Source: Mucilaginibacter sp. (GTDB taxonomy: Bacteria; Bacteroidota; Bacteroidia; Sphingobacteriales; Sphingobacteriaceae). Taken from it: a stretch of DNA of 14,126 nucleotides. Made by a program: the position numbers and the translations under genes. This document shows positions 7,042-13,838 of this stretch, piece after piece. The notes beneath the pieces are model-generated. The model saw nothing but the letters and a program-made list of their open reading frames with translations. It did not search any database and had not been told where the DNA came from. The DNA is taken from positions 1 to 14,126 of the forward strand of contig JACMRC010000456.1 of NCBI GenBank assembly GCA_014376655.1, given 5' to 3'. Position 1 is the first letter of the stretch. Every line of letters begins with the position of its first letter.

Positions 7042-8406
7042 TTACGCAAACTCCACCTTACGCTGCGGGAATTTCTCGGCATAGTTAGCTACCATATTTC
7101 TAATATAGTCGTTACCGGGGTATGGCGTGATATAGTTTTTAAGCTGTTGTAAGCTCTCTACATCAAAGTATTGCGAAATATAACCCATCCCATAAAATTT
7201 GCCTTTTTCGACAAGGATACAACTATGCTCGTCATCGGTACGGCCATCATCACGGATAGCGAAGGTTGGCAGCGCCTGGTTCAATTCGTCAAGCGCTAAT
7301 TGTACTTTTTGGTTATAGCTTTCGGCAGTTTCTATGCCGGTGCAGGCGCATTGGCCTTTAGCGGTACCTATGCAAGGCTCGGCATTGTTTTGGATAAAGC
7401 AAAGCTTAGGGCAAAGGCTAAATGTGTCTATCAATTGATTTAATATCGCCCTACCCTCCAGCATGGTATTACAGGTATATATCGCTCCTGTATACTTACG
7501 GTGTTTATCAACCGCCAAGCGCATATAGCCACGTTGATCCTCAAACATATATAAACCATAGGCATGCTCAAACCGCTTAAGCGACCGGTTATACTTTGGC
7601 CAAAGGCGTTTTATCTCGACAGCCTCTAATACCAATGCTATCAGCTCGGTACCGCAAACCTGGTGCGTTATCTGGTGGATCTCTTTTAAAAAACCCTGGC
7701 GCTGCGACCCTGGATTATTACCCGTAAAATGACTGGTTACCCGTTTCTTGATATTCTTAGCCTTGCCTACATATATCACCTTGCCTTTATGGTCATGGAA
7801 ATAATATACACCGGGGCTATTAGGCAGTTCAACCAACGCTTTTTTAGGAAGATGCGGCGGTAACACCTGCTCTTTAGAATTTGCCTTTAGGGCTTGTTTA
7901 ATGTGGTCGTCCTTATCATTGCGCAGCAGCAGGCTAAATAGTTCGGCTGTGGCATCGGCATCGCCCATAGCACGATGGCGGCTATCGTTACCAATACCTA
8001 AATGGCGGCAAAGTTTACCAAGGCTGTATGATGGAAGCCCCGGTAGTATTTTACGGCCCAGCCTTACGGTGCATAGTTTATTGCTTTGCAGATCGTACCC
8101 CGCAGCAGCCAAATGGTAGCGCACAAATGAATAATCGAAATTAACGTTATGGGCAATGAAGATCTTGCCATGCAGTATGTGGTAGATATCAGCAGCAACG
8201 TCTTCAAACGGCGGCGCTTCGGCTACCATTTCATTAGTTATACCCGTTAACGCGCGGATGTAGATAGGAATATCCCTGCGGGGATTTACAAGCGTACAAT
8301 AGCGCTTGGTTACCTTTTTACCATCGTGTAAACAAATGGCAATTTCGGTAATACCGTTTGCGCTGGCATGCCCCCCCGTGGTCTCAATATCTACAATTGC
8401 ATACAT
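7042..8406 (-). CDS. DnaQ-type exonuclease fused to GIY-YIG (UvrC/Cho-like) endonuclease
   Basis: Predicted two-nuclease DNA repair protein of 454 residues. N-terminal DEDDh 3'-5' exonuclease: DIETTGG gives Asp6 and Glu8, HNVNFDYSF gives Asp91, and HRAMGDADA gives His144 and Asp149. C-terminal GIY-YIG domain as in UvrC and Cho: GVYYF (199-203), IYVGKAKNIKKR (211-222) with Arg222, and the metal-binding Glu261 in LVLEAVEIKRLWPKYN. A Cys-rich segment follows (Cys332, 336, 345, 353, 355), similar in place and spacing to the Fe-S cysteines reported for UvrC. The UvrB-binding, RNase H-like and HhH regions of UvrC are absent. The frame continues to a TTG at 8412, but ATG 8406 gives the usual start just before the first exonuclease strand. 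It is transcribed towards the stress protein gene; its upstream side faces the repeat region. Confidence 0.92.
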   Translation of the reverse strand: MYAIVDIETTGGHASANGITEIAICLHDGKKVTKRYCTLVNPRRDIPIYIRALTGITNEMVAEAPPFEDVAADIYHILHGKIFIAHNVNFDYSFVRYHLAAAGYDLQSNKLCTVRLGRKILPGLPSYSLGKLCRHLGIGNDSRHRAMGDADATAELFSLLLRNDKDDHIKQALKANSKEQVLPPHLPKKALVELPNSPGVYYFHDHKGKVIYVGKAKNIKKRVTSHFTGNNPGSQRQGFLKEIHQITHQVCGTELIALVLEAVEIKRLWPKYNRSLKRFEHAYGLYMFEDQRGYMRLAVDKHRKYTGAIYTCNTMLEGRAILNQLIDTFSLCPKLCFIQNNAEPCIGTAKGQCACTGIETAESYNQKVQLALDELNQALPTFAIRDDGRTDDEHSCILVEKGKFYGMGYISQYFDVESLQQLKNYITPYPGNDYIRNMVANYAEKFPQRKVEFA

Positions 8407-8474
8407 ATCCAAATGTAGTAGATTTTACTAATTTTTTTAGTGAAATATAAAATATTTATTTTGCTTAAAAGGGT

Positions 8475-8563
8475 GTCAAAGGAGGCTCTCGAAGTATGCG
8501 CGTGGGCCTTTACGCTCACCCCTGCCTGCCGGCAGGCAAGGCTTCGACGGGGCTACCCATGAC
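8475..8563. repeat. Degenerate inverted dispersed repeat with central palindrome
   Basis: The left arm (8475-8498) begins GTCA and contains TCGAAG. The right arm (8541-8563) contains CTTCGA and ends TGAC, so the two are imperfect complements. Both resemble, from memory, the GTCATGCTGAGC...TCGAAG repeat common in Bacteroidota genomes. Between the arms is the perfect 16-base palindrome TGCCTGCCGGCAGGCA (8523-8538). It lies upstream of the exonuclease/GIY-YIG gene with no coding frame. It is probably a decayed mobile or structural repeat. Confidence 0.6.
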
Positions 8564-8589
8564 ATGCTGCTAATGTAACCTTACCGACC

Positions 8590-8691
8590 TATCGCAGTAT
8601 TATCACACTATATCACACTGTATCACACTATATCACATCATTATCACACTGAATCACGCGCTATCACAGCGTATCACACTGTATCACAGTA
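8590..8691. repeat. Tandem array of about ten 10-base TATCACA units
   Basis: Units based on TATCACACTR start at 8590, 8601, 8611, 8621, 8631, 8642, 8652, 8662, 8672 and 8682. Eight steps are 10 bases or very close, and two are 11 because of one extra T. The core ATCACA is the best kept part; variants include TATCGCAGTA, TATCACATCA, AATCACGCGC and TATCACAGCG. The spacing nearly equals one DNA helical turn, so every core faces the same side of the helix. The opposite strand reads TGTGATA. There is no open frame across it, and units are too short and spacer-free for CRISPR. Confidence 0.85.
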
Positions 8692-8964
8692 AGTTTTTAA
8701 CTTAAATAGCTGTGTATTAACAGGTTGTTATAAAAATGGAATTTATGCGCTTTTGGGTTGAGTTGAAATGCCGCAAAAGTTGGCCGCTTTAAAAAGAGCA
8801 GGCGTTTGCCTATATACAAAAATACAAAAAATATCACAGAGATAAAATGCACCCGATGATTATGGCAGCAATCATTTTTAAACGTGATTTTTCCGGAACC
8901 TAAGCGTGTCATTGCACCTTCAAAGTCCCGCCGGGGTTTGATAACTCAGCATAACAGCCACCCG
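8692..8964. other. Intergenic stretch without a convincing gene
   Basis: The 71-codon minus-strand frame at 8697-8912 has no family resemblance and no start-site support, and it has a composition like that of random AT-rich sequence, so it is not called. A weak inverted pair (GTCATTGC near 8908 and GCATAAC near 8949, flanking CCCGCCGGGG) may be another decayed copy of the dispersed repeat. Nothing else is seen. Confidence 0.6.
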
Positions 8965-9002
8965 AAAACAAAAAGAGCCGCCCGATATATCCGGACGGCT
9001 CT
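8965..9002 (-). terminator. Intrinsic terminator of yidC
   Basis: In the minus-strand transcript AGAGCCGUCCG (9002-8992) pairs with CGGGCGGCUCU (8984-8974) over 11 pairs including one U-G wobble, around a 7-base loop. The stem is followed directly by UUUUUGUUUU (8974-8965). It starts 29 bases after the yidC stop. This is a classical rho-independent terminator closing the pyrG-yidC operon. Confidence 0.92.
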
Positions 9003-9031
9003 ACTAATCTTTAATCTTCAATCACCAACAA

Positions 9032-10867
9032 CTATTTCTTCTTAGCCTGCACTTGTTGTTGCGCACGCATCATTTCTTCCATTTTAGCGCCGAAGCCTGA
9101 TTTTTTCTTTTTATCCTCTGGTTTCTTTTTGTTTTCCTGGATCTGGGCGTGGATCTTTTTATCATCAACCATTAAACGGATAACATACTGCTGTAAGAAA
9201 GTAAGCATGTTAGCCAGGAAGTAATAATAATTTAAACCTGCCGGGTAGCCGTTAAGCGCGCCTAAGAAAATTATCGGCGTGATATAACCAATGTATTTCA
9301 TCTGCCCGCTTACGCCCGAGATCTGGTTGTTAAAGTAAGTATAGATCAGCGTTGATACCGTCATCAACACACACATTAAACTTAAGTGCTCGCCAAGGAA
9401 CGGTACGTTAAAACCAAAGTTTATAAATGAATCATAAGTCGATAAGTCATGCATCCACAGGAAACTCTGTCCACGCAGCTCGAACAAGCCCGGGAAAAAG
9501 CGGAAGAATGCAATAACAATAGGCATCTGCAATAACAACGGCAAACAACCACCTAATGGGTTTACCCCGGCCTTTTTATAGAGCTTCAGATATTCTTGTT
9601 GTAATAATGTGGGATTATCCTCGCCAACCTTAGCTTTAATCTCGTCCATCTCCGGTTTTAATACCCGCATCTTGGCCATTGACAGGTAAGATTTGTAAGT
9701 AAGCGGCGATAAAACTAATTTAAGGATGATGGTTAATGCCAGGATGATGATACCATAGTTCCAGTTAAACTTGGTTAATACGTCAAATACCGGTTGTACC
9801 GCATAGCGGTTAATATATTTTAACGGCCCCCAGCCCATATTAATTTGCTTTTCAAGGCTATGGCCCTGTGCCTGCAACATTTTGAAACGATTTGGGCTAA
9901 AGTAAAAGTCAAGCGGGAAAGTACCATCAGCATTACGTGCTAATACCAAGTTAGCCTTAAGTTGTTTAATATCAGCATGGTTTGAAGTATCTGTACTTAC
10001 CGTAAAACTTGATTTGCTGAAACCATCTTTTGATAACAATACGCTTGAAAAGAAATGTTGTTTAAACGATACCCATTGCATTTTTTTATCAGCAATATCT
10101 TTTTGGTCGTCTTTAGTATCGCCTAAATAATCATAATTCTTTTCAGTATCAAAGTAGCCTATGTAAGAGTTCTGCTGATCAAGCGTATGGCCTTTTTCTA
10201 ATTTATGCAGGCTGCTTTCCCAATTTAAAGTAATACTGCTGCTGTTAGCTATTACATTATCCAGGCCAACTGCTTTAATGGTAAAGCCCACTTTGTAGCC
10301 CTCGCCTTTTAAGTTGTATACATAATCAATATACTGTGTTGGGCTGTAGCTTAAACGCATGGTTATGGATGACGAATCCTGACCGGTAACCTGTAAACCT
10401 TCTACACTTGGCGTAAAGTAACGCTCGTTAGTGTTTACATTGGCAGATCCGGCACCGAAGCTGAAACCAAATTTATTGGCATCGCCATCAAATAAAACCA
10501 ATGGCTTTTTATCAAACGTTTTAAAGTTTTTTAACTCGACCGAGTAAATGCGGCCACCGCGGGTGCTTAATTTTAAGCGCAGGTCCTTATTTTCTAAGGT
10601 TATAAGCTTTTCTGTGCCGTTTATAGTAGCACCAAACGGGCTTTTTAAAGCAGCCGAATCAACAGTTGGGGCTGCAATTTTAGCTGTGGTATCAAATTTA
10701 GCTGTAGTTGCGTTTTTACCTAATTTCTTTAACGAGTCTTGCTTTTTTAAGTTTGCCTGTACTAAAGCCTCTTTTTTTAAAGCCTCGTCGCTTGGTTTTA
10801 AAAACCATACCGAACCGGCAATAATGATCATGATCAGGAATAATCCTGTAAAAGTATTTCTATCCAT
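9032..10867 (-). CDS. yidC: Membrane protein insertase YidC
   Basis: Inner-membrane insertase that folds and inserts membrane proteins, alone or with SecYEG. At 611 residues it has the Gram-negative layout: N-terminal TM segment (about 5-24), a low-complexity Ala/Lys linker (25-80), a beta-sandwich periplasmic domain (about 85-345), then the conserved Oxa1 core with TM segments near 371-392, 437-459, 492-512, 523-540 and 544-563. Lys383 is followed by SPLTYKSYLSMAKM (387-400), and NPLGGCLPLLLQMPIVIAFF (436-455) is the best conserved part. The cytoplasmic hairpin (about 400-432) is present. The C-terminal tail is strongly basic (KKPEDKKKKSGF and final KKK), as seen in YidC proteins that can bind ribosomes. 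It follows pyrG by 25 bases in one operon and ends at the terminator 8965-9002. Confidence 0.98.
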   Translation of the reverse strand: MDRNTFTGLFLIMIIIAGSVWFLKPSDEALKKEALVQANLKKQDSLKKLGKNATTAKFDTTAKIAAPTVDSAALKSPFGATINGTEKLITLENKDLRLKLSTRGGRIYSVELKNFKTFDKKPLVLFDGDANKFGFSFGAGSANVNTNERYFTPSVEGLQVTGQDSSSITMRLSYSPTQYIDYVYNLKGEGYKVGFTIKAVGLDNVIANSSSITLNWESSLHKLEKGHTLDQQNSYIGYFDTEKNYDYLGDTKDDQKDIADKKMQWVSFKQHFFSSVLLSKDGFSKSSFTVSTDTSNHADIKQLKANLVLARNADGTFPLDFYFSPNRFKMLQAQGHSLEKQINMGWGPLKYINRYAVQPVFDVLTKFNWNYGIIILALTIILKLVLSPLTYKSYLSMAKMRVLKPEMDEIKAKVGEDNPTLLQQEYLKLYKKAGVNPLGGCLPLLLQMPIVIAFFRFFPGLFELRGQSFLWMHDLSTYDSFINFGFNVPFLGEHLSLMCVLMTVSTLIYTYFNNQISGVSGQMKYIGYITPIIFLGALNGYPAGLNYYYFLANMLTFLQQYVIRLMVDDKKIHAQIQENKKKPEDKKKKSGFGAKMEEMMRAQQQVQAKKK

Positions 10868-10892
10868 TTCTATCGTATCGTACTCAAATTAA

Positions 10893-12503
10893 CTATTTCT
10901 TGCGGGCGTAAGCCATCGAAGCGGCGACAAAGTTAATAAAAAGTGGGTGCGGATTAGCAACTGTTGATTTTAATTCGGGATGGAACTGCGCGCCTACAAA
11001 AAACGGGTGGTTTTTAAGCTCAACAATCTCCACCAAATTATTCTCGGGGTTAAAGCCCGACGGGATCATACCAGCCGTTTCATACTGCTTTAAATAATCG
11101 TTATTAAACTCATAACGATGGCGATGGCGCTCGGTAATATGCTGCTGACCGTATATTGCGAATGCTTTGCTGCCTTTCTTTAAATCGCAGGCGTATGAGC
11201 CTAAACGCATGGTACCGCCTTTGTTTACCACCTTTTTCTGCTCTTCCATCATGGCTATAACAGGGTTTGGTGTTTCCGGGTTCATTTCTGTACTGCTGGC
11301 ATCTTTTAAGCCTAATACATTACGGCCATACTCAACCACGGCACATTGCATACCTAAACAGATACCGAAGAACGGGATATTATTTTCGCGTACATAACGT
11401 ATCGCTTCTATTTTACCTTCAAAACCACGTTCGCCAAAGCCCGGTGCAACTAATACACCGTGTAAGCCTATTAATTTATCAATAGCATTATCAGGCGTTA
11501 ATGATTCAGAAGGGATATAAGTTACTTTTACCTTACATTCATTTTTAGCACCCGCGTGGATAAAAGATTCTATGATTGATTTATAAGCATCGGGCAGTTC
11601 AACATATTTACCTACCAGGCCTATCTTAACTTCGGATGTAGGGTTTTTAAGGCGACCTAAAAAGGCTTTCCAGTTTGTTAATTCAGGCTCAATTTTATGA
11701 GGTAATTTAAGTTTGGTTAATACCGTTTTGTCCAGCTGCTCTTTAAGCATCAGCAACGGCACATCATAAATGGTTGATGCATCGATTGACTCGATAACGG
11801 CATTGACATTAACATTACAGAACAACGCAATTTTTTTGCGGATATCCATATTTAAATGATGCTCTGTACGGCAAACTAAAATATCCGGCTGGATACCATA
11901 CTCTAACAACATTTTAACCGAGTGTTGGGTTGGCTTAGTTTTTAATTCGCCGGCTGCTGCAAGGAAAGGAATCAATGTAAGATGGATAACCAACGAGTTA
12001 CCAGAGCCTATCTCCCACCTAAACTGGCGCACCGCCTCAATGTAGGGTAACGATTCGATATCGCCTACGGTACCACCTAATTCGGTTATTACTATATCAT
12101 ATTTGCCGTCCTCGCCCAATATGCGAATGTTGCGTTTAATCTCATCGGTAATATGCGGTACAACCTGTACGGTTTTACCTAAAAAAGCACCTTCGCGTTC
12201 TTTATTAATAACGTTTTGGTAGATACGACCGGTAGTAATGTTGTTGGCTTTTGATGTTGGCGTATTCAGGAAACGCTCGTAATGGCCAAGGTCCAGATCT
12301 GTTTCGGCACCATCCTCGGTAACATAACATTCGCCATGCTCGTAAGGGTTCAATGTTCCCGGATCAATGTTGATATAAGGGTCGAATTTTTGAATGGTTA
12401 CGCTGTATCCGCGCGATTGAAGGAGTTTGGCTAAGGAAGCCGATATAATGCCTTTTCCTAACGAAGAGGTAACACCGCCCGTAACAAAGATGTATTTAGT
12501 CAT
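10893..12503 (-). CDS. pyrG: CTP synthase (glutamine hydrolysing)
   Basis: Aminates UTP to CTP using ATP and glutamine; a cytosolic tetramer. The 536 residues match the family length. The N-terminal synthetase domain has the P-loop GGVTSSLGKGI (9-19), KFDPYINIDPGTLNPYEHGE (39-58) and EDGAETDLDLGHYERF (63-78). The class I glutamine amidotransferase domain occupies about 293-533, with the oxyanion loop VAPGFGERG (352-360), nucleophile Cys382 in GICLGMQ, and His508/Glu510 in QFHPE. All catalytic residues are present. It is the first gene of a pyrG-yidC operon. With pyrF in the same window, two pyrimidine steps are nearby but not co-transcribed. A TAnnTTTG promoter and a leader hairpin precede it. 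Confidence 0.99.
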   Translation of the reverse strand: MTKYIFVTGGVTSSLGKGIISASLAKLLQSRGYSVTIQKFDPYINIDPGTLNPYEHGECYVTEDGAETDLDLGHYERFLNTPTSKANNITTGRIYQNVINKEREGAFLGKTVQVVPHITDEIKRNIRILGEDGKYDIVITELGGTVGDIESLPYIEAVRQFRWEIGSGNSLVIHLTLIPFLAAAGELKTKPTQHSVKMLLEYGIQPDILVCRTEHHLNMDIRKKIALFCNVNVNAVIESIDASTIYDVPLLMLKEQLDKTVLTKLKLPHKIEPELTNWKAFLGRLKNPTSEVKIGLVGKYVELPDAYKSIIESFIHAGAKNECKVKVTYIPSESLTPDNAIDKLIGLHGVLVAPGFGERGFEGKIEAIRYVRENNIPFFGICLGMQCAVVEYGRNVLGLKDASSTEMNPETPNPVIAMMEEQKKVVNKGGTMRLGSYACDLKKGSKAFAIYGQQHITERHRHRYEFNNDYLKQYETAGMIPSGFNPENNLVEIVELKNHPFFVGAQFHPELKSTVANPHPLFINFVAASMAYARKK

Positions 12504-12521
12504 GATTTTTTTTGAAAACCG

Positions 12522-12541
12522 GCCCCGATTTATATCGGGGC
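12522..12541 (-). promoter_or_regulatory. Hairpin in the pyrG leader
   Basis: GCCCCGAT (12522-12529) and ATCGGGGC (12534-12541) form a perfect 8-bp stem with a 4-base loop, 18 bases upstream of the pyrG ATG. In the transcript the stem is followed by CGGUUUUC and then a run of eight A just before the start. The U-run is short, so attenuation is possible but unproven; the stem could instead affect translation start or mRNA stability. Confidence 0.5.
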
Positions 12542-12562
12542 TAATTGTTGTTGTACGGGATA

Positions 12563-12570
12563 CAAAAGTA
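12563..12570 (-). promoter_or_regulatory. Candidate -7 element for pyrG-yidC (TACTTTTG)
   Basis: Exact TAnnTTTG on the minus strand, 59 bases upstream of the pyrG ATG. Transcription starting a few bases downstream would include the hairpin at 12522-12541 in a leader of roughly 50 bases. No TTG is visible at the expected -33 spacing. Confidence 0.45.
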
Positions 12571-12702
12571 AGAATATTTTTGGTGTTTGGGCTTAAAAAA
12601 TGTAATTGTTGATAAGGCGCTGAATGTTAATTGCTACGGTGATTTTATTTTAAACAAAAGGAGAAATATTTTCTTTCTACATAACTATAAGTCTACATCA
12701 CC

Positions 12703-13275
12703 ATGAAGAAGATATTAATATTAGCTGCCTTTTTATTTATTGCTGATACAAATTTTGCGAGCGATAAACCCAGGGACGGGTATCAAAATTACCTGTACTC
12801 TTTAAACCTTGTATCAAAACTATTTTCAAGATTAACAGAAAACGCCGACCTTATTATCCGTAAACCCGCCAGGCTAAGCATGGCAACTTTTGCAGTTAAC
12901 TTTAATAAAAAAGTGAGGATCTTGATCATCAACCAAAATAACCTGATCAACCTGATTAACAGAGGCGGCTTTAAAGATCATCACTTTCCAAACTCGCTAC
13001 GGGTGATGCAAACCAATGTGGTTGATCTTAACAAGATACTGCTGGATAACCGCCCGCTGGTAGATAATTTAAGAATACCCCATTTTAACAGCGCCGAGAT
13101 CTACGATAAACTTAACCTGCGTATTTATGAAAACGATGAGTTGTTAAGACAAGCTCACAAAAATCGCGGCAGCAAAGACTTTAAGCGTAAGGTAGTTGAT
13201 AATTTATCGCAATCGGTAGTGATATTGAATGAGTGCTATGGTAAGGTGGCGGCGTTGTATAGTAAGGTGAAGTAG
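12703..13275 (+). CDS. Uncharacterised secreted, mostly helical protein
   Basis: Not recognised as any family. The 190 residues begin with a clear Sec signal peptide: MKK, a hydrophobic core ILILAAFLFIA, then a likely signal peptidase I site after NFA (residue 19). There is no lipobox cysteine, so a free periplasmic or exported protein is expected. The mature part is basic and rich in Asn, Leu, Lys and Arg, and looks helical, for example VRILIINQNNLINLINRGG (71-89) and DNLSQSVVILNECYGKVAAL (167-186). The single Cys (about 178) argues against disulfides. The ATG at 12703 starts the signal peptide directly. It is divergent from pyrG and lies 43 bases before the DUF4258 gene. No promoter motif was found; a GGAG at about 12660 is too far upstream to be its ribosome site. 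Confidence 0.75.
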   Translation: MKKILILAAFLFIADTNFASDKPRDGYQNYLYSLNLVSKLFSRLTENADLIIRKPARLSMATFAVNFNKKVRILIINQNNLINLINRGGFKDHHFPNSLRVMQTNVVDLNKILLDNRPLVDNLRIPHFNSAEIYDKLNLRIYENDELLRQAHKNRGSKDFKRKVVDNLSQSVVILNECYGKVAALYSKVK

Positions 13276-13284
13276 AAAATTGAT

Positions 13285-13292
13285 TATATTTG
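13285..13292 (+). promoter_or_regulatory. Candidate promoter of the DUF4258/YgiT pair (TATATTTG)
   Basis: Exact match to TAnnTTTG, 26 bases before the ATG at 13319, which would place the transcription start a few bases downstream and give a leader of about 20 bases. It lies just past the stop of the secreted-protein gene (13273-13275), suggesting the pair has its own promoter. No well-placed -33 TTG was found. Confidence 0.48.
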
Positions 13293-13318
13293 CTATAATA
13301 AAGCCAACTGCTATATAA

Positions 13319-13603
13319 ATGATTTGCAAAGAAACATTATTTAGTGATCATGCAATCACTCAAATGTTTAAAAGAAATATATCAGTTGACGATGTGAAAT
13401 TCGCACTTGTTAATGGGGAATTAATAGTCACTTATGTTAACGATAAGCCTTTTCCCAGTTATCTTTTATTAGCATACGTTGGTAATAGACCTATACATAT
13501 ATTAACAGGAAAAGACGAAACATTAGAAAGATGCATAATTATTACAGCTTATGAACCAGATGAAAGCATTTGGGAAATTGGTTTTAAATTAAAAAAGAAA
13601 TAA
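13319..13603 (+). CDS. DUF4258 protein, putative toxin of a toxin-antitoxin-like pair
   Basis: Small (94 residues) single-domain protein matching the DUF4258 pattern: SDHAITQMFKRNIS (9-22) with His11 and Arg19, DDVKFALVNGELI (24-36), Tyr39, the PFPSYLLLA segment (44-52), GNRPIHIL (55-62) with Arg57 and His60, IITAYEPDESIW (74-85), and a basic tail KLKKK. No signal peptide or membrane segment is present. Its biochemical activity is not established; the size, His/Arg conservation and partner gene suggest an RNase-like toxin of RelE/MqsR style, which is inference. Only one base separates its stop from the next ATG, so the genes are translationally linked. Bases 13321-13560 contain 73 G/C of 240 by hand count (about 30%), lower than the surrounding core genes, consistent with acquisition from outside. 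Confidence 0.85.
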   Translation: MICKETLFSDHAITQMFKRNISVDDVKFALVNGELIVTYVNDKPFPSYLLLAYVGNRPIHILTGKDETLERCIIITAYEPDESIWEIGFKLKKK

Positions 13604-13604
13604 C

Positions 13605-13832
13605 ATGGAATGTACATTATGCCAGGCAGGCACTACCGAAAAAGGTAAGGTAACAGTTACCTTAGAAAGAGACGGTGCAATTGTTTTGATAAAAGATGTA
13701 CCGGCAGAAGTTTGCACTAATTGCGGTCATTATTATCTTTCGGAAGATATTAGCAGGCTTGTTTTAGAAAAAGGCAATGAAGCTATTGCAAGTGGTGCTG
13801 AACTTGAAGTTTTCAAGTTAAAAGTTGCTTAA
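13605..13832 (+). CDS. YgiT/MqsA-type zinc-finger protein, putative antitoxin
   Basis: Seventy-five residues with two CxxC pairs, Cys3/Cys6 and Cys37/Cys40, which should bind one zinc as in the N-terminal domain of MqsA. The strand-rich middle (KVTVTLERDGAIVLIKDVPAEVC) and GHYYLSEDISRLVLEKGNEA (41-60) follow the YgiT-type finger closely. Unlike MqsA (about 131 residues) there is no helix-turn-helix domain, so direct DNA binding by this subunit is not expected. The C-terminus (residues 61-75) is a short, strand-like tail, EVFKLKVA. It follows the DUF4258 gene by one base in toxin-first order, as in mqsRA. Its stop is 6 bases from that of convergent kdsB, so the cassette is tightly bordered on that side. 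Confidence 0.87.
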   Translation: MECTLCQAGTTEKGKVTVTLERDGAIVLIKDVPAEVCTNCGHYYLSEDISRLVLEKGNEAIASGAELEVFKLKVA

Positions 13833-13838
13833 CTGTCT

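Noticed and set aside
8407..8412. TTG start two codons upstream for the exonuclease/GIY-YIG gene
   Set aside because: ATG at 8406 is two codons downstream, is the commoner start codon and begins directly before the first exonuclease strand.
8590..8691. CRISPR array
   Set aside because: Units are about 10 bases and contiguous, without unique spacers, and no cas gene is in the window.
8697..8912. 71-codon open frame on the minus strand in the repeat-rich gap
   Set aside because: It has no family resemblance, no plausible start context, and a composition like random AT-rich sequence with partial overlap of possible repeat remnants.
12941..12960. Repeat of AACCTGATC/AACCTGATT resembling the right arm of the stem-loop at 3532-3548
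   Set aside because: It falls in frame within the secreted protein gene and is explained by the repeated residues Asn-Leu-Ile; the match is short.
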